From NCBI GenBank assembly GCA_035380245.1, contig DAOSXA010000002.1, positions 62,001 through 126,000 on the forward strand: DNA of 64,000 nt, in the 5' to 3' direction. Of the stretch, positions 18,496 to 27,537 are shown one piece after another (positions within the stretch are counted from its first letter, which is position 1; each line of letters opens with the position of its first letter). The notes beneath the pieces are model-generated. The model did no database searches, was not told where the DNA came from, and saw nothing but the letters and a program-made list of their open reading frames with translations. The position numbers and the translations under genes were made by a program. Origin of the DNA: Candidatus Zixiibacteriota bacterium. GTDB taxonomy: Bacteria > Zixibacteria > MSB-5A5 > GN15 > FEB-12.

Positions 18496-20070
18496 TTACG
18501 ATTGTTCGTCGGACAGAGCTAACTTATTGATTTTTCCGGTCTTATATTTCGGCAATGAATCCCTGAATTCAACGACTTTCGGGACTTTATGCCAGGGAAG
18601 GCGGGCTTTGACGTGATTTTTAAGGTCGCTTTCATCGCATGAATTTGGCTCTTTCAGAACCACCACCGCCTTGATAGCCTCGCCAAGAAGAGGATCTTTA
18701 ATGCCGATCACTGCAACTTCCAGAACAGCCTTGTGTTCAAGAAGGGTTTCTTCGACCTCTTTGGCGCTGACACGATAGCCACCGGCTTTTATTATCTCTT
18801 TTTTTCTAGCGACAATCGTGTAAAGATCTGATTCATCATGTCTTGCCAGGTCTCCGGTATAAAGGAGACGATTGCGCAGGACTTTTTCATCGTTGTTATT
18901 CCAGTATCCCAACATGACACCGGGCCCCCCCACCACGATTTCACCGATATCGCCGTCGGCAACAGGCCGACCGTCGTCGTCCAGCAGGTGGATTTCTACC
19001 CCCGGAACCGGTTGGCCGACCGAACCTACATGATTGGCCAGCATCTCAGGCGGAAGCCAACTGATGCGGGGAGAAGCCTCGGTTTGTCCGTACATGATGA
19101 ATATCTCAACGGTTCCTCCGACACGATCCATTAGCCGCCTGATTACATCCGGAGCCATTGCACCGCCGGCCTGAGTAATGTACCGTAGATGAGGCATGCC
19201 GGCAGGGTCGAATCGATCCATATTCAGTAACATGATGAAAGTCGAGGGCACCCCGGAAAAGCCCGTAACGCCGGTTTCCTCAAGAGCTTTTATTACCAGT
19301 TGAGGGTAGGCGAAACGGTTTTCAATAACGACACAACCACCCACCAGCAGGTGCGTTAAAAGAAGCGAATTGCCGTAGATGTAATAGAATGGTAATACGA
19401 CAAGCACAGTGTCTTTTTTAGTCAGGCGCAGATATTCGACCGTACCTACCGTATTGCTCACCAAATTGCGGTGGGACAGCATCACTCCTTTGGGTTCTCC
19501 CGTACTTCCTGAAGTGTAAAAGATCGCTGCCAGGTCATCGGGTGAACCTTGCCAGTCAGCGAAAGTCATACTGCCGTCGTCGGGAAGGTCGTTTACGTCC
19601 GGGACATTGACAAATGAATTAATATCCGAAGCAGTATACGGCAACAGGGTACATTGGGCTCCGTTGGCTGGTGTTTCAAGTAGTTGTTCGGAAAGAATGA
19701 GACGAACTGAGGATTGTTCGTCAATGGCGGCCTTGAGAGCAGCAGCGAATTTCGGCTGGACAAACAATACTTCCGGACGGCAGTCGTTTATGATTTTTCT
19801 GAATCCGGCCGCTCCTAGTGAAGTATCAATAGGCACTACGGTCAATTCTGAGGCGGTGATCCCGAAAAAGCAGGAGACATAGGTCAGGCTGTTTTCCCAA
19901 ATAATAGCTGCCCGAGCATCGGGAGAGATTGGCTGATTCCGCAAAAAAGCAGTCAGGCTTTTAACTGACGCAAGCAGTTGGCGGTAGGTGATTTCATCAT
20001 GGCCGTGCCGCACCGCCGGCTTGTCCGGTGACAGAGCCGCTCCTCTAAGGAGTATGTCGAAGAGTTTCAT
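18496..20070 (-). CDS. AMP-dependent acyl-CoA synthetase/ligase
   Basis: An ANL-superfamily adenylating enzyme of 524 residues, normal length. The P-loop-like motif is Y-T-S-G-S-T-G-E-P-K-G-V near residue 190. Y-G-Q-T-E-A, Y-T-G-D-L-A, the hinge R-K-K-E-I-I-K-A-G-G-Y-R-V-S and the C-terminal catalytic Lys in K-T-G-K-I-N-K follow in order. It activates a carboxylic acid as acyl-AMP, then probably transfers it to CoA. The closest look is to medium/long-chain fatty acid ligases, but substrate cannot be assigned. No carrier protein or biosynthetic partner lies beside it. Confidence 0.88.
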   Translation of the reverse strand: MKLFDILLRGAALSPDKPAVRHGHDEITYRQLLASVKSLTAFLRNQPISPDARAAIIWENSLTYVSCFFGITASELTVVPIDTSLGAAGFRKIINDCRPEVLFVQPKFAAALKAAIDEQSSVRLILSEQLLETPANGAQCTLLPYTASDINSFVNVPDVNDLPDDGSMTFADWQGSPDDLAAIFYTSGSTGEPKGVMLSHRNLVSNTVGTVEYLRLTKKDTVLVVLPFYYIYGNSLLLTHLLVGGCVVIENRFAYPQLVIKALEETGVTGFSGVPSTFIMLLNMDRFDPAGMPHLRYITQAGGAMAPDVIRRLMDRVGGTVEIFIMYGQTEASPRISWLPPEMLANHVGSVGQPVPGVEIHLLDDDGRPVADGDIGEIVVGGPGVMLGYWNNNDEKVLRNRLLYTGDLARHDESDLYTIVARKKEIIKAGGYRVSAKEVEETLLEHKAVLEVAVIGIKDPLLGEAIKAVVVLKEPNSCDESDLKNHVKARLPWHKVPKVVEFRDSLPKYKTGKINKLALSDEQS

Positions 20071-20401
20071 CCGTATCCTCAGTCATGGTAAGAGTCGGCG
20101 AAAAGTTGCCGCCAACTCTCCGTAACACTGTTATCGTCCGATTTGCTGACGGGCTGAACCAGCCTGTTGCGTTCAAGTAAAAGGTTCTCATGGTCAAACT
20201 GTCAACAACTTACCACTCCTTTCATGGAACTGACATGGGAGAAGTAGCTTATAATCTTGTAATGAGGCCGATACCGTAACCAAACAAGCTGTCCGGGCGT
20301 CTGATGATTGAGGTTGACTTGTGCCGGAAAGGTTATAATTTCGGCCCTGAGACAAGATGAACCTTCAGAACCACGAGAAGTAAGACACGAACAACAAGGA
20401 T
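20071..20401. other. Divergent intergenic region
   Basis: A 331-base gap between the starts of the acyl-CoA ligase (minus) and the rhodanese gene (plus). A candidate plus-strand promoter is listed separately. Nothing else recognisable is present. Confidence 0.45.
20308..20339 (+). promoter_or_regulatory. Candidate promoter for the rhodanese-MauE pair
   Basis: TATAAT at 20334-20339, with possible -35 elements TTGACT (14-base spacer) or TTGAGG (20-base spacer). Neither spacing is ideal, so only the -10 is persuasive. It lies 63 bases upstream of the ATG. Confidence 0.4.
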
Positions 20402-20920
20402 ATGGCAATAAAAGAGTCGATAATTATCGTAGTCCTGTCGGTAATGATTTCTCTGATAGTGAATGTTTTCTCTCCCAACAGCATTCCGATCATTGGTCAA
20501 TATCGCGATCTTCATACCGGCGACGGGCCAATAGTCCCTCCGGACTCTGGTCCCAACGACCCTCCTTTTATAGCAGTTGATGTCGCCGAGCTGGATTTTT
20601 CTCAGAACGCGGCGGTTTTCATTGATGCCCGCGATCCGGATGAATTCGAATGCTCGACGATCCCGGGATCTATCAATATCCCCTTTGAAGAACTCCCCGA
20701 GGGAGATCTGGGACTGTATATCGATTCCTGTCTTGGCGGCGTTGATAAAAACCAGCGTATTATAACTTTCTGTTCCGGTGAGGAATGTGACCTTTCGCTG
20801 CATCTGGCTCGCAACATGCAAGCCCTTGGATACACCAATCTGGCGATTTTCTTCGGAGGTTCGAGAGAATGGGAGAAATTCGGGCTTGAGATGGAGAGGA
20901 GGAAAGATTGCGGCGAATAA
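20402..20920 (+). CDS. Membrane-anchored periplasmic rhodanese-like sulfurtransferase
   Basis: A 172-residue protein. Residues 5-25 form a hydrophobic anchor or signal, followed by a Pro-rich linker and one rhodanese domain. F-I-D-A-R-D-P-D-E-F is the typical CH2A motif, and the active-site loop is F-C-S-G-E-E-C-D, with the catalytic Cys first and a second Cys five residues later. The loop suits a thiosulfate or persulfide transfer enzyme. The downstream MauE/DoxX gene overlaps its end by 13 bases, so the two are made together, suggesting a role in envelope sulfur or redox chemistry. Confidence 0.82.
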   Translation: MAIKESIIIVVLSVMISLIVNVFSPNSIPIIGQYRDLHTGDGPIVPPDSGPNDPPFIAVDVAELDFSQNAAVFIDARDPDEFECSTIPGSINIPFEELPEGDLGLYIDSCLGGVDKNQRIITFCSGEECDLSLHLARNMQALGYTNLAIFFGGSREWEKFGLEMERRKDCGE

Positions 20921-21363
20921 TCGACTCCGACCTGCTCACCATGCTGGTTCGTTTGGCCGTAGGCATAACGTTCATCTATGCGTCGTTCTATAAAATCATC
21001 GAGCCGGATTCGTTTGCGCGATCGATCTGGTTCTACCACATGCTGCCGGGCACGCTGATCAATCTCATGGCTCTGATTCTACCGTGGATAGAACTGATTG
21101 CGGGATTATGTGTGATTTTCGGTATATGGTATCGAGGTTCGGTATTGCTGGCTAATCTTATGACGGTGATGTTTATCGTGGCACTGTCTACGGCAGCGAT
21201 TCGCGGGATTAATATCGACTGTGGTTGTTTCAAGGCCGCGGAAGCTTCGAGCAAATCCGCTCTGGATGCACTTTGGTTCGATTTATTACTGATTCTCGGT
21301 ACGGTCTGGCTGTGGTTCAGCCGTTCGACCGCCTGGCGGGCGGTGCCGACCAGGCGTCGTTAG
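20908..21363 (+). CDS. MauE/DoxX-family membrane protein
   Basis: A 151-residue protein with four transmembrane segments and a G-x-x-F-x-Y-A-S-F-x-K-I opening typical of the DoxX/MauE family. I-D-C-G-C-F near residue 110 is the conserved CxC of MauE-like members, which support disulfide formation or methylamine dehydrogenase maturation. The TTG start has GAGGAGGA about 5 bases upstream and lies inside the rhodanese gene. Its stop overlaps the stop of the convergent secretin gene by four bases. Probable role: membrane partner of the rhodanese in thiol redox handling. Confidence 0.78.
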   Translation: MRRIIDSDLLTMLVRLAVGITFIYASFYKIIEPDSFARSIWFYHMLPGTLINLMALILPWIELIAGLCVIFGIWYRGSVLLANLMTVMFIVALSTAAIRGINIDCGCFKAAEASSKSALDALWFDLLLILGTVWLWFSRSTAWRAVPTRRR

Positions 21364-22667
21364 CGAATAATCTCCGGCGTTATCAAAATCAACAGATCGG
21401 TCGTTTCCCTGTCGGTCGATTTGTTGGTAAACAGGAGTCTCCCTAAAATCGGAATCGATCCCAGCAACGGTACGCGTGACTCGCTTATTATTTCATCTTC
21501 CTTAAGCAAGCCGCCGAGAGCTGCCGTTTCACCGTTCTTGACGGTAATGCGAGTCCGGATTGATCGTGAGGCGGTAATCGGTTTTTGATTGTCGGTTGGT
21601 CCGGCGTAACCGATGATGTCCTCAACCTGAGGGAATACATCCAGGGTTATTTCATCATTGGCGTTGATACGCGGGGTGACCAGCAGAGAAATGCCGACTT
21701 CTTCATCCTGGAAAGTCAAAATATCCTGGGTAGCGCCGCCTTCGGTAAAGCGATTCACTGTCGGAATCGGTACGATTGTTTCGACCTTTATTTCAGCCGG
21801 TTCATTTTCCAGTGTCGTTATATGCGGATCCGAAACGAGTTTACTGTTGCCGCTTTGTTTGAGAAAATCAAGCACGAGACTGAGCTGGCCCACGGAAAGA
21901 GTGCCCCAGGTCCAGTCGCCGTTGTTGGGATTGTACAGTCCGGTCAGGTTGTCGAGCAATGAACTGCTTGAAGACCCGTCACTCTCGGTATCATCGCTTG
22001 AGGAGGTTTCCGCGCCCATCGTGGCGGTAACCGAACTTGGCCAGGAAAAGCCGATCTGACTGGAAGCATCGACCTTCGTTTCTATGATCTTCACTTTTAT
22101 AGATACCAACCGTTGTGGTTGATCGATTCGGTCGATCATATCGAGCATTTCAGCCAGACGCGCCGGGTACTCGGTTACCAGAATCCGATTGGCTATCGTT
22201 GACTGCTCACTCTGTTGCATATCCGCCGACGGTTCAAGAATGATTACTTGTCCTTTTTCGGATTTCATCTGTTCAAGAGCAGCTTTGGCCGAGCCGGCGT
22301 CGACGTAATTCAAGCGTATGACCTCGGACTTCATTTCCCCCGTCAGAGTACGTTCCAGAGGTTTGACCATAATGACGTCGTGGTCTACGATGTAGTTCAG
22401 GTCAAGCGGAGCCAGGACGGCATTAAGAGCGATATCCAGCGGAACGTTCACCAGACGCACGGTTACATCGCCTTCGACACCTGCCGAGGCAACTATATTA
22501 AGATTGTTCTGCTGACCGATAAGGGAGAGCACGGTAGTGATCGGCACTTGGTCGAGCTCAAGTGAAATCGACGTCTCGGCCAGATTAGCCGGGTTGGCCG
22601 ACCGGGGCAGCGCCATAAGGATCAGGGCTGCGATTATGAGTAGACCAGAATGGCGATATTTCATCAT
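21360..22667 (-). CDS. pilQ: Type IV pilus/type II secretion secretin (PilQ/GspD-like)
   Basis: A 435-residue secretin, the outer-membrane ring for a pilus or type II-like exporter. After a signal peptide, an STN-like segment (about 35-100, A-x-x-x-V-L-A-P-L-D-L-N-Y) precedes an N-domain and the secretin core, which holds V-S-I-K-V-K-I-I-E-T-K, the V-S-D-P-H-I-T-T-L motif, and the ending G-G-L-L-K-E-D...V-P-L-L-G-S-I-P-I-L-G-R-L-F with T-D-L-L-I-L-I-T-P. It is short for a PilQ because AMIN domains are absent. A Ser/Asp-rich low-complexity insert lies in the gate region. Last gene of the operon. Confidence 0.88.
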   Translation of the reverse strand: MMKYRHSGLLIIAALILMALPRSANPANLAETSISLELDQVPITTVLSLIGQQNNLNIVASAGVEGDVTVRLVNVPLDIALNAVLAPLDLNYIVDHDVIMVKPLERTLTGEMKSEVIRLNYVDAGSAKAALEQMKSEKGQVIILEPSADMQQSEQSTIANRILVTEYPARLAEMLDMIDRIDQPQRLVSIKVKIIETKVDASSQIGFSWPSSVTATMGAETSSSDDTESDGSSSSSLLDNLTGLYNPNNGDWTWGTLSVGQLSLVLDFLKQSGNSKLVSDPHITTLENEPAEIKVETIVPIPTVNRFTEGGATQDILTFQDEEVGISLLVTPRINANDEITLDVFPQVEDIIGYAGPTDNQKPITASRSIRTRITVKNGETAALGGLLKEDEIISESRVPLLGSIPILGRLLFTNKSTDRETTDLLILITPEIIR

Positions 22668-23122
22668 TATCCTCGATTAACGGTTAGCGTGAAGGTCCGC
22701 CCGTCTTTTTGCAGCGTAACCTCTTTAGGGGTGATTTCCAGGACCGAAGCTTTATCGATCGTGTCGCCGACACGTACGGTCTTGGAATTGATGATCGCAA
22801 TGGGACGTTCCGGGCTGTAGACAATTCCCGAAAGACGCCAGATTATTGGGGACAATGTTGTGCCGGAATCGTTAACTACTACATAGTCGCTATGAAATGG
22901 GTCACGCCCCCAGGAGAGATCGCGATAAGCATCCGGATTGGCTACGTAGAATATTCCGCCGGCTGTGGCCGCAGCGGCAGTTGCTGCCTCGACCATGGAA
23001 AGGCCCGGATTAACGGGCGGCGTTGTCACCTGTTTTTTTTTGTAGAAGATGTTATATCCACCCCAGATTATTGCCAGGCCAAGGGCTACATAGACGATTT
23101 TCTTCCGTGAGGTTTCATTCAT
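22667..23122 (-). CDS. pilP: PilP/GspC-like pilus assembly protein
   Basis: A 151-residue bitopic protein with one N-terminal membrane anchor (about residues 9-24), an Ala-rich linker, and a small beta domain: R-L-S-G-I-V-Y, A-I-I-N-S-K-T-V-R-V-G-D-T-I, I-T-P-K-E-V-T-L. This pattern is shared by PilP and the homology region of GspC, which link the inner-membrane complex to the secretin. The start overlaps the PilO-like stop by four bases, and its stop overlaps the secretin start by one base, so expression is tightly coupled. Confidence 0.75.
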   Translation of the reverse strand: MNETSRKKIVYVALGLAIIWGGYNIFYKKKQVTTPPVNPGLSMVEAATAAAATAGGIFYVANPDAYRDLSWGRDPFHSDYVVVNDSGTTLSPIIWRLSGIVYSPERPIAIINSKTVRVGDTIDKASVLEITPKEVTLQKDGRTFTLTVNRG

Positions 23123-23685
23123 GATGTAACTCCTTCCGGTCTCTCGTTCCCTAAAAGAGCGCGGAATTCCACCCTTAGGCTGGTGCCTCTGGCAGGGTCG
23201 TTGGTGCTGATAAATTCCGAGCGGTTTATGCCTCGAAAGAAGCCCGCCTGTTCGAGTCCCTGAACATAACGACCGAGTTGGAGAAAATTACCCTCTATCG
23301 AGATCGATATGTTCAGAAACTCTGCCTGGAGATTGTTGGGGGTAGCGTTAAGTCTTAGAAGTTCTTCGACCGGCGGTGAAATTTCGGTGACGCGCAGATC
23401 GAGATTCTCAGCGTCATGGCGGATTCGATCGAATAACTTGATAATGTCGTTTTTAGCGTACAGCCTCGAGGTCAGATGAGACTCCTCACCGGCCAATTGC
23501 TGGCGACTCGCCAAAAACTCCGGGAATTGTTCAGCAGTGGCGTGGAAATCCAACAGCTCCTGCCTGGCTTCATTGATACGGTTGTCGATAAGACCGTATT
23601 CGCTTGAAAAGGGGAGATAAGCCAGGAAATAGAAAACAATAATCAAGGCGAAACTGAGAATACTGTATTGAGCTATCCGATTCAT
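23119..23685 (-). CDS. pilO: PilO/GspM-like inner-membrane pilus assembly protein
   Basis: A 188-residue protein: one N-terminal transmembrane helix (about 8-28), a coiled-coil stretch (30-80, N-R-I-N-E-A-R-Q-E-L-L), and a C-terminal ferredoxin-like half with I-S-I-E-G-N-F-L-Q-L-G-R-Y-V and F-F-R-G-I-N. This is the PilO layout. It normally forms heterodimers with PilN, which here is the C-terminal half of the adjacent fusion protein. Confidence 0.8.
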   Translation of the reverse strand: MNRIAQYSILSFALIIVFYFLAYLPFSSEYGLIDNRINEARQELLDFHATAEQFPEFLASRQQLAGEESHLTSRLYAKNDIIKLFDRIRHDAENLDLRVTEISPPVEELLRLNATPNNLQAEFLNISISIEGNFLQLGRYVQGLEQAGFFRGINRSEFISTNDPARGTSLRVEFRALLGNERPEGVTS

Positions 23686-25310
23686 CAGATGCCTCCCGCC
23701 ATGGCCAACGTGAAATCTATTTGAAAACCATCCTTTTGGCGCCGTTTGATATGTCGCTCTACTTTGACATCACGATAAAACGGGGAAGCCGCGAGACGCT
23801 CGACAAATTCAGCCAGAGTCAATTCCGGAGGAATTTGTCCCGACAAAACGCTGCCTTCGATAATCATACTCTGGACAGGAGCATGGCTGTCGAAAATGAG
23901 GTGGCTGAGGTAGACATTATCGGGAGTTAATCGAGTCAGTTCTTTCAGATTCAAATAGAAATGGCTCGGTGTTTCCTTCGCCTGATTAACATATTCCTGG
24001 CTTGCCGCAACCTGCCGTTTCAGGATTTGATAGGTTACATAAGCCTCGGTGCCCCTTAAATGGGTTAACTGGCTTTCGATCTGACGAAGTTCTTCACGGG
24101 CGATTTGCATATCTCTGGTCATGAACCACCAGGAAAAAGCGAGAATGATGGCCAAAACCAGTGTGGCGGCTCGTGCTCGATATGTTGTCCGGCGATCCTG
24201 ATCTATGGCTTTTTCTTTATCGGGAGCAAGATTTCCTAAAGTTGTGTTGCTCGTTGCTACGGCAATGGCTCCGATACAGCAATTCAGTTCTTCATTGCTA
24301 ATATCACTGATGTTTCCCAGAAAACTGAGCTGGTTAACCGGCAGCGGTGTGTATTCGGAACCTGCAGATTTCGTAAGTAAAGCAGCAATTTTATCTTCGG
24401 CCGGAATTTGACCGGTTATAAAAATGCGATTGGACAAGGGACGACCGTACTGACCCGAATAGAAGTCGAACGATGTTTGCACTTCGCCGGAAAGTGCTTC
24501 GACGAACATTTCTAAATGGTAGTCGTCAGGAGTGTCGCCCAGGTCCCCCGATCCAACCGAGCCACTGCGATGGAATTCAAGTTGCGTCCCGCGATAGAAA
24601 GAAATATCCGAGCGATTAGCTGCTAGTGTGATAACCGCCTGGGTTTGTTCAGGATTGAACCCGGGCAAGTGGGGAAGAAGATACCCCAATGCTTCTTGTG
24701 CGAAATGGATCTGTGAAACAACCAGGTCCTGTTTGCGAAACGGCTCGATCAACTGCTTAACATAGCGTCGAGTTGCCGCCTGTAAAGCAATCATGTCACG
24801 TTCGCGATCAGCGGTTGTGACACGAGCGGTTCGGCGATAATCGTAAAGACATTCGTCAATCGGGAACGGTACCTGTTTCTTGGCCTCAAAAGAGATAGCG
24901 GATTTGAGTTCTCCGGAATTCATAGCCGGCATGGAGAATGTTCTAAAAGTCGTCTCGCGTCCGCTTAGAGCGATACACATCTCCGCCGAGCGTATGCCAT
25001 GCTGCCTGAGGAATTTCGAGACCGTCTGAGCGATAAATTCATCCCGAAGTTCATCGGTCGCTATTTCTCCCGAAATCGGAATCCGTTTCAGAGCTGAGAG
25101 AGAGGCTTTGAGTCCATTCGATCGAGCCGCCGCGATACAGATATTGTGGTCGTCTATCTGAACGGCGACACGATTACCTATGAAAAACCGTCGATTCGGT
25201 TTGACTTGATGTTCGGCAAACTGATGCTCGGGAGATGATGCGGAATCCGGTGAGTTCGGTCTGTGTTTGCCTTTCAAGCGGTTGAGTATTTTTTCGCTCA
25301 GTCGGGCCAT
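23685..25310 (-). CDS. pilM: PilM-PilN fusion pilus assembly protein
   Basis: A 541-residue fusion. Residues about 45-350 are a PilM actin-like ATPase-fold domain (M-P-A-M-N-S-G-E-L-K-S-A-I-S-F-E-A-K-K-Q and F-P-I-D-E, a typical PilM phrase). One transmembrane helix around 375-395 follows, then a coiled coil and a PilN-type ferredoxin-like domain with L-T-P-D-N-V-Y-L-S-H-L near 460. In most type IV pilus operons these are two genes; the joined form is like GspL of type II secretion. Gene order with PilO and PilP downstream supports the call. Confidence 0.83.
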   Translation of the reverse strand: MARLSEKILNRLKGKHRPNSPDSASSPEHQFAEHQVKPNRRFFIGNRVAVQIDDHNICIAAARSNGLKASLSALKRIPISGEIATDELRDEFIAQTVSKFLRQHGIRSAEMCIALSGRETTFRTFSMPAMNSGELKSAISFEAKKQVPFPIDECLYDYRRTARVTTADRERDMIALQAATRRYVKQLIEPFRKQDLVVSQIHFAQEALGYLLPHLPGFNPEQTQAVITLAANRSDISFYRGTQLEFHRSGSVGSGDLGDTPDDYHLEMFVEALSGEVQTSFDFYSGQYGRPLSNRIFITGQIPAEDKIAALLTKSAGSEYTPLPVNQLSFLGNISDISNEELNCCIGAIAVATSNTTLGNLAPDKEKAIDQDRRTTYRARAATLVLAIILAFSWWFMTRDMQIAREELRQIESQLTHLRGTEAYVTYQILKRQVAASQEYVNQAKETPSHFYLNLKELTRLTPDNVYLSHLIFDSHAPVQSMIIEGSVLSGQIPPELTLAEFVERLAASPFYRDVKVERHIKRRQKDGFQIDFTLAMAGGI

Positions 25311-25321
25311 GTCGCTCCGGT

Positions 25322-25777
25322 CTAGAAAGTCACTGAAATAGTGTCGCCGCCGCCAACCGAGGTAATTACCCTGAGTGACGGGGTGTAAACATAGTTGCTG
25401 CTCCAGGCATCGGTCAGGTACAACCCATTCGAACCATCGATGTACGGGCCATTCCAGCCGAGTCGTGTCAGCGGATTGTATGAGCTGACACTGTCCGGTT
25501 TGGTAACAAGATCCTGCAGCCGTGATGGTACGAAACCGACATCACCTTCGAATCCCCGGTTGACCATCTTACCTCCAGCCGTTATGGAAGCATCGCCGAC
25601 GATGGCCTTCTTCAGGATCGCTAATTCCTGTTGTGTCGCCGCCTCTTTCGAAGCGTTGCTCATGTCTCCGAACCGAGGGATTGCCACCGCGGCGATAATG
25701 CCGAGAATGACGATTATCATGACCACTTCGATCAATGTAAAGCCGCAGTCAGAACGAGTCTGCTGCGGCCTGGTCAT
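25322..25777 (-). CDS. Type IV prepilin/pseudopilin with N-terminal methylation motif
   Basis: A prepilin of about 151 residues with cleavage motif C-G|F-T-L-I-E-V-V, Glu at position +5, followed by the hydrophobic helix M-I-I-V-I-L-G-I-I-A-A-V-A-I-P. The ATG at 25777 gives a 12-residue leader; the frame stays open to 25834 inside the preceding gene, so the start is uncertain (170 residues if longer). Neither has a strong ribosome-binding site, which fits translational coupling to the upstream prepilin. It may be a minor pilin; the leader peptidase is not in the window. Confidence 0.82.
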   Translation of the reverse strand: MTRPQQTRSDCGFTLIEVVMIIVILGIIAAVAIPRFGDMSNASKEAATQQELAILKKAIVGDASITAGGKMVNRGFEGDVGFVPSRLQDLVTKPDSVSSYNPLTRLGWNGPYIDGSNGLYLTDAWSSNYVYTPSLRVITSVGGGDTISVTF

Positions 25778-25808
25778 TTCGGCTACCGGCGGCAGCCCGC
25801 GGTTCTGC

Positions 25809-26237
25809 TTACCAGGAGTTTTCACCAATAACATTGGAATTCAGCCATACTTCTCCGGTGGACGGTTTGTATACCCAACCGGCTCCGCCAGCCTGAACTG
25901 CTCCCTTGGTTACACCGGCGGCGACCTGATAAACACTGTCCTGCAGCGTTGACACGAACGGATTCTTCGGAATCGCCTGTTCCATCACCACACCGACCGA
26001 TACCAATGAATCGTACGGCGGCCAGGTAGCCGTGCCGGTCTTGACGGCCGAAGTGGCGTAATAAATCGTAACGGCTGAACGCATCGCGCCCAGAGCACTA
26101 CGGGCGGCAGCCTCCTTGGCTTCGGTTGACAAATCCTGATATTTCGGGATCGCCACCGCAGCCAGGATACCGAGGATCACAATGATGATCACTACTTCGA
26201 TCAGTGTGAAACCTTTCTGGTTCGGTTTCAGTCGCAT
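25809..26237 (-). CDS. Type IV prepilin, probable major subunit
   Basis: A 142-residue prepilin with a short basic leader, M-R-L-K-P-N-Q-K-G, then F-T-L-I-E-V-V and a hydrophobic helix ending A-A-V-A-I-P-K-Y-Q-D-L. The mature protein of about 133 residues is the size of a compact pilin or GspG-like pseudopilin. It is the first pilin gene after PilC, usual for the major subunit. No disulfide pair is visible. Confidence 0.87.
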   Translation of the reverse strand: MRLKPNQKGFTLIEVVIIIVILGILAAVAIPKYQDLSTEAKEAAARSALGAMRSAVTIYYATSAVKTGTATWPPYDSLVSVGVVMEQAIPKNPFVSTLQDSVYQVAAGVTKGAVQAGGAGWVYKPSTGEVWLNSNVIGENSW

Positions 26238-26319
26238 AACTTCTCCTGTTGATCAGTTGTTAAGAATGTTGACATTTTTGTTCTCTTTTTCGGCAGTTTG
26301 TGCCTGTAGCTTTAATGTC

Positions 26320-27537
26320 CTAGTGTCCTTGGAACACCTTGATAAGGTTCCACATAGGTAAGAAAATCGCGAGCGCCAGGATCAGCACCGCGACACCCAT
26401 GACCACGGTCAGGATGGGTTCAAGGATTGAAGTCAGGTGTTTTGAGGTATATTCAACATCCTTGCGATAATGCTCACCTAATTCAGTTAGCATTCGGTCC
26501 AAAGAACCGGATTCGAGACCAATAGAGATCATCTGCAGTGCCATTTCGGGGAAATACTCGAATCCACTGTCGGCCAACTGGCCGTCTCGCCCCTCCTGAA
26601 ACATTTCGCGCATCTTCTTGATTTCCAGTGCCATACGCTGGTTTTTTACGGAGTCGATCAGAACCTCCATAGAGCGGATCATCGGGAGTCCCGACTGCAG
26701 CAGGATCCGGAACATCATGGAAAAACGGGCGACATTTCCTTTAATAACGAGCTGGCCTAAAACCGGCACTTTGAGCATAAATGTATCTAAAGCCAACCGA
26801 ACTTTATCGTTCTGGACAGCTTTTCTGAATCCGAAAAATCCCGCTGCAACCACTCCCAAAATGATAGCCCAATACTGCTTCAGGAAACCGCTGATCCAGA
26901 TCAGGGCTTTTGTAAAAATCGGCAAGTCAGCTTCAAAGGCGCCGTAAAAGGCCACGAATTTCGGTACGACGTATGTCACCAATACCAGAAACGCTACTGC
27001 CAGAGCGATAATTACCATGGTTGGATAACGCACACCGGACTTGATAAGGCGGGTGAGAGTCATTTCTTTTTCCATCACCAGCGCCAGTTCATCTAGGATC
27101 TCATCGAGTTTACCGCTCTCTTCACCGGCAGCTACCGAAGCGACATATATCGGTGGAAAAATATCCTCGAATTCACCCAACGCGGTGCTGAGTGCACGTC
27201 CCGATTGCAAGCTCAAACGAATCTGTGATATGGCATAGTTGAAGCGGCTGTCTTTTTGCCCGATTCGAATCAAACTCAGAGCTCTGAGGAGAGGAACACC
27301 CGCTCGATACAGAGTCGACATCGAATTAGTGAAAGTAATCAACTCGTCCATTGCCCCTCCACCGAGCACGCCGGAGAGGTAAAAAGCAATGTTCTTGCGA
27401 GCCGGTTTGATCCAGACCGGGGTCAACTTTTGTTCAGCCAGGAACTCCTGAACCTGAGCATTGCTGTCGGCAGCAATGATACCGTCGGTGGGGGAGCCGT
27501 CATCGGAGACAGCACGATACTTAAACTGGGTCGGCAT
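26320..27537 (-). CDS. pilC: PilC/GspF inner-membrane platform protein
   Basis: A 405-residue member of the type II secretion F family. It has two repeated GspF domains, with membrane helices around 170-190, 215-240 and 375-400. Signature stretches include S-L-Y-R-A-G-V-P-L-L-R-A-L, A-G-E-E-S-G-K-L and M-I-S-I-G-L-E-S-G-S-L. It anchors the assembly ATPase to the membrane. Its start overlaps the ATPase gene end by 17 bases. Confidence 0.92.
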   Translation of the reverse strand: MPTQFKYRAVSDDGSPTDGIIAADSNAQVQEFLAEQKLTPVWIKPARKNIAFYLSGVLGGGAMDELITFTNSMSTLYRAGVPLLRALSLIRIGQKDSRFNYAISQIRLSLQSGRALSTALGEFEDIFPPIYVASVAAGEESGKLDEILDELALVMEKEMTLTRLIKSGVRYPTMVIIALAVAFLVLVTYVVPKFVAFYGAFEADLPIFTKALIWISGFLKQYWAIILGVVAAGFFGFRKAVQNDKVRLALDTFMLKVPVLGQLVIKGNVARFSMMFRILLQSGLPMIRSMEVLIDSVKNQRMALEIKKMREMFQEGRDGQLADSGFEYFPEMALQMISIGLESGSLDRMLTELGEHYRKDVEYTSKHLTSILEPILTVVMGVAVLILALAIFLPMWNLIKVFQGH

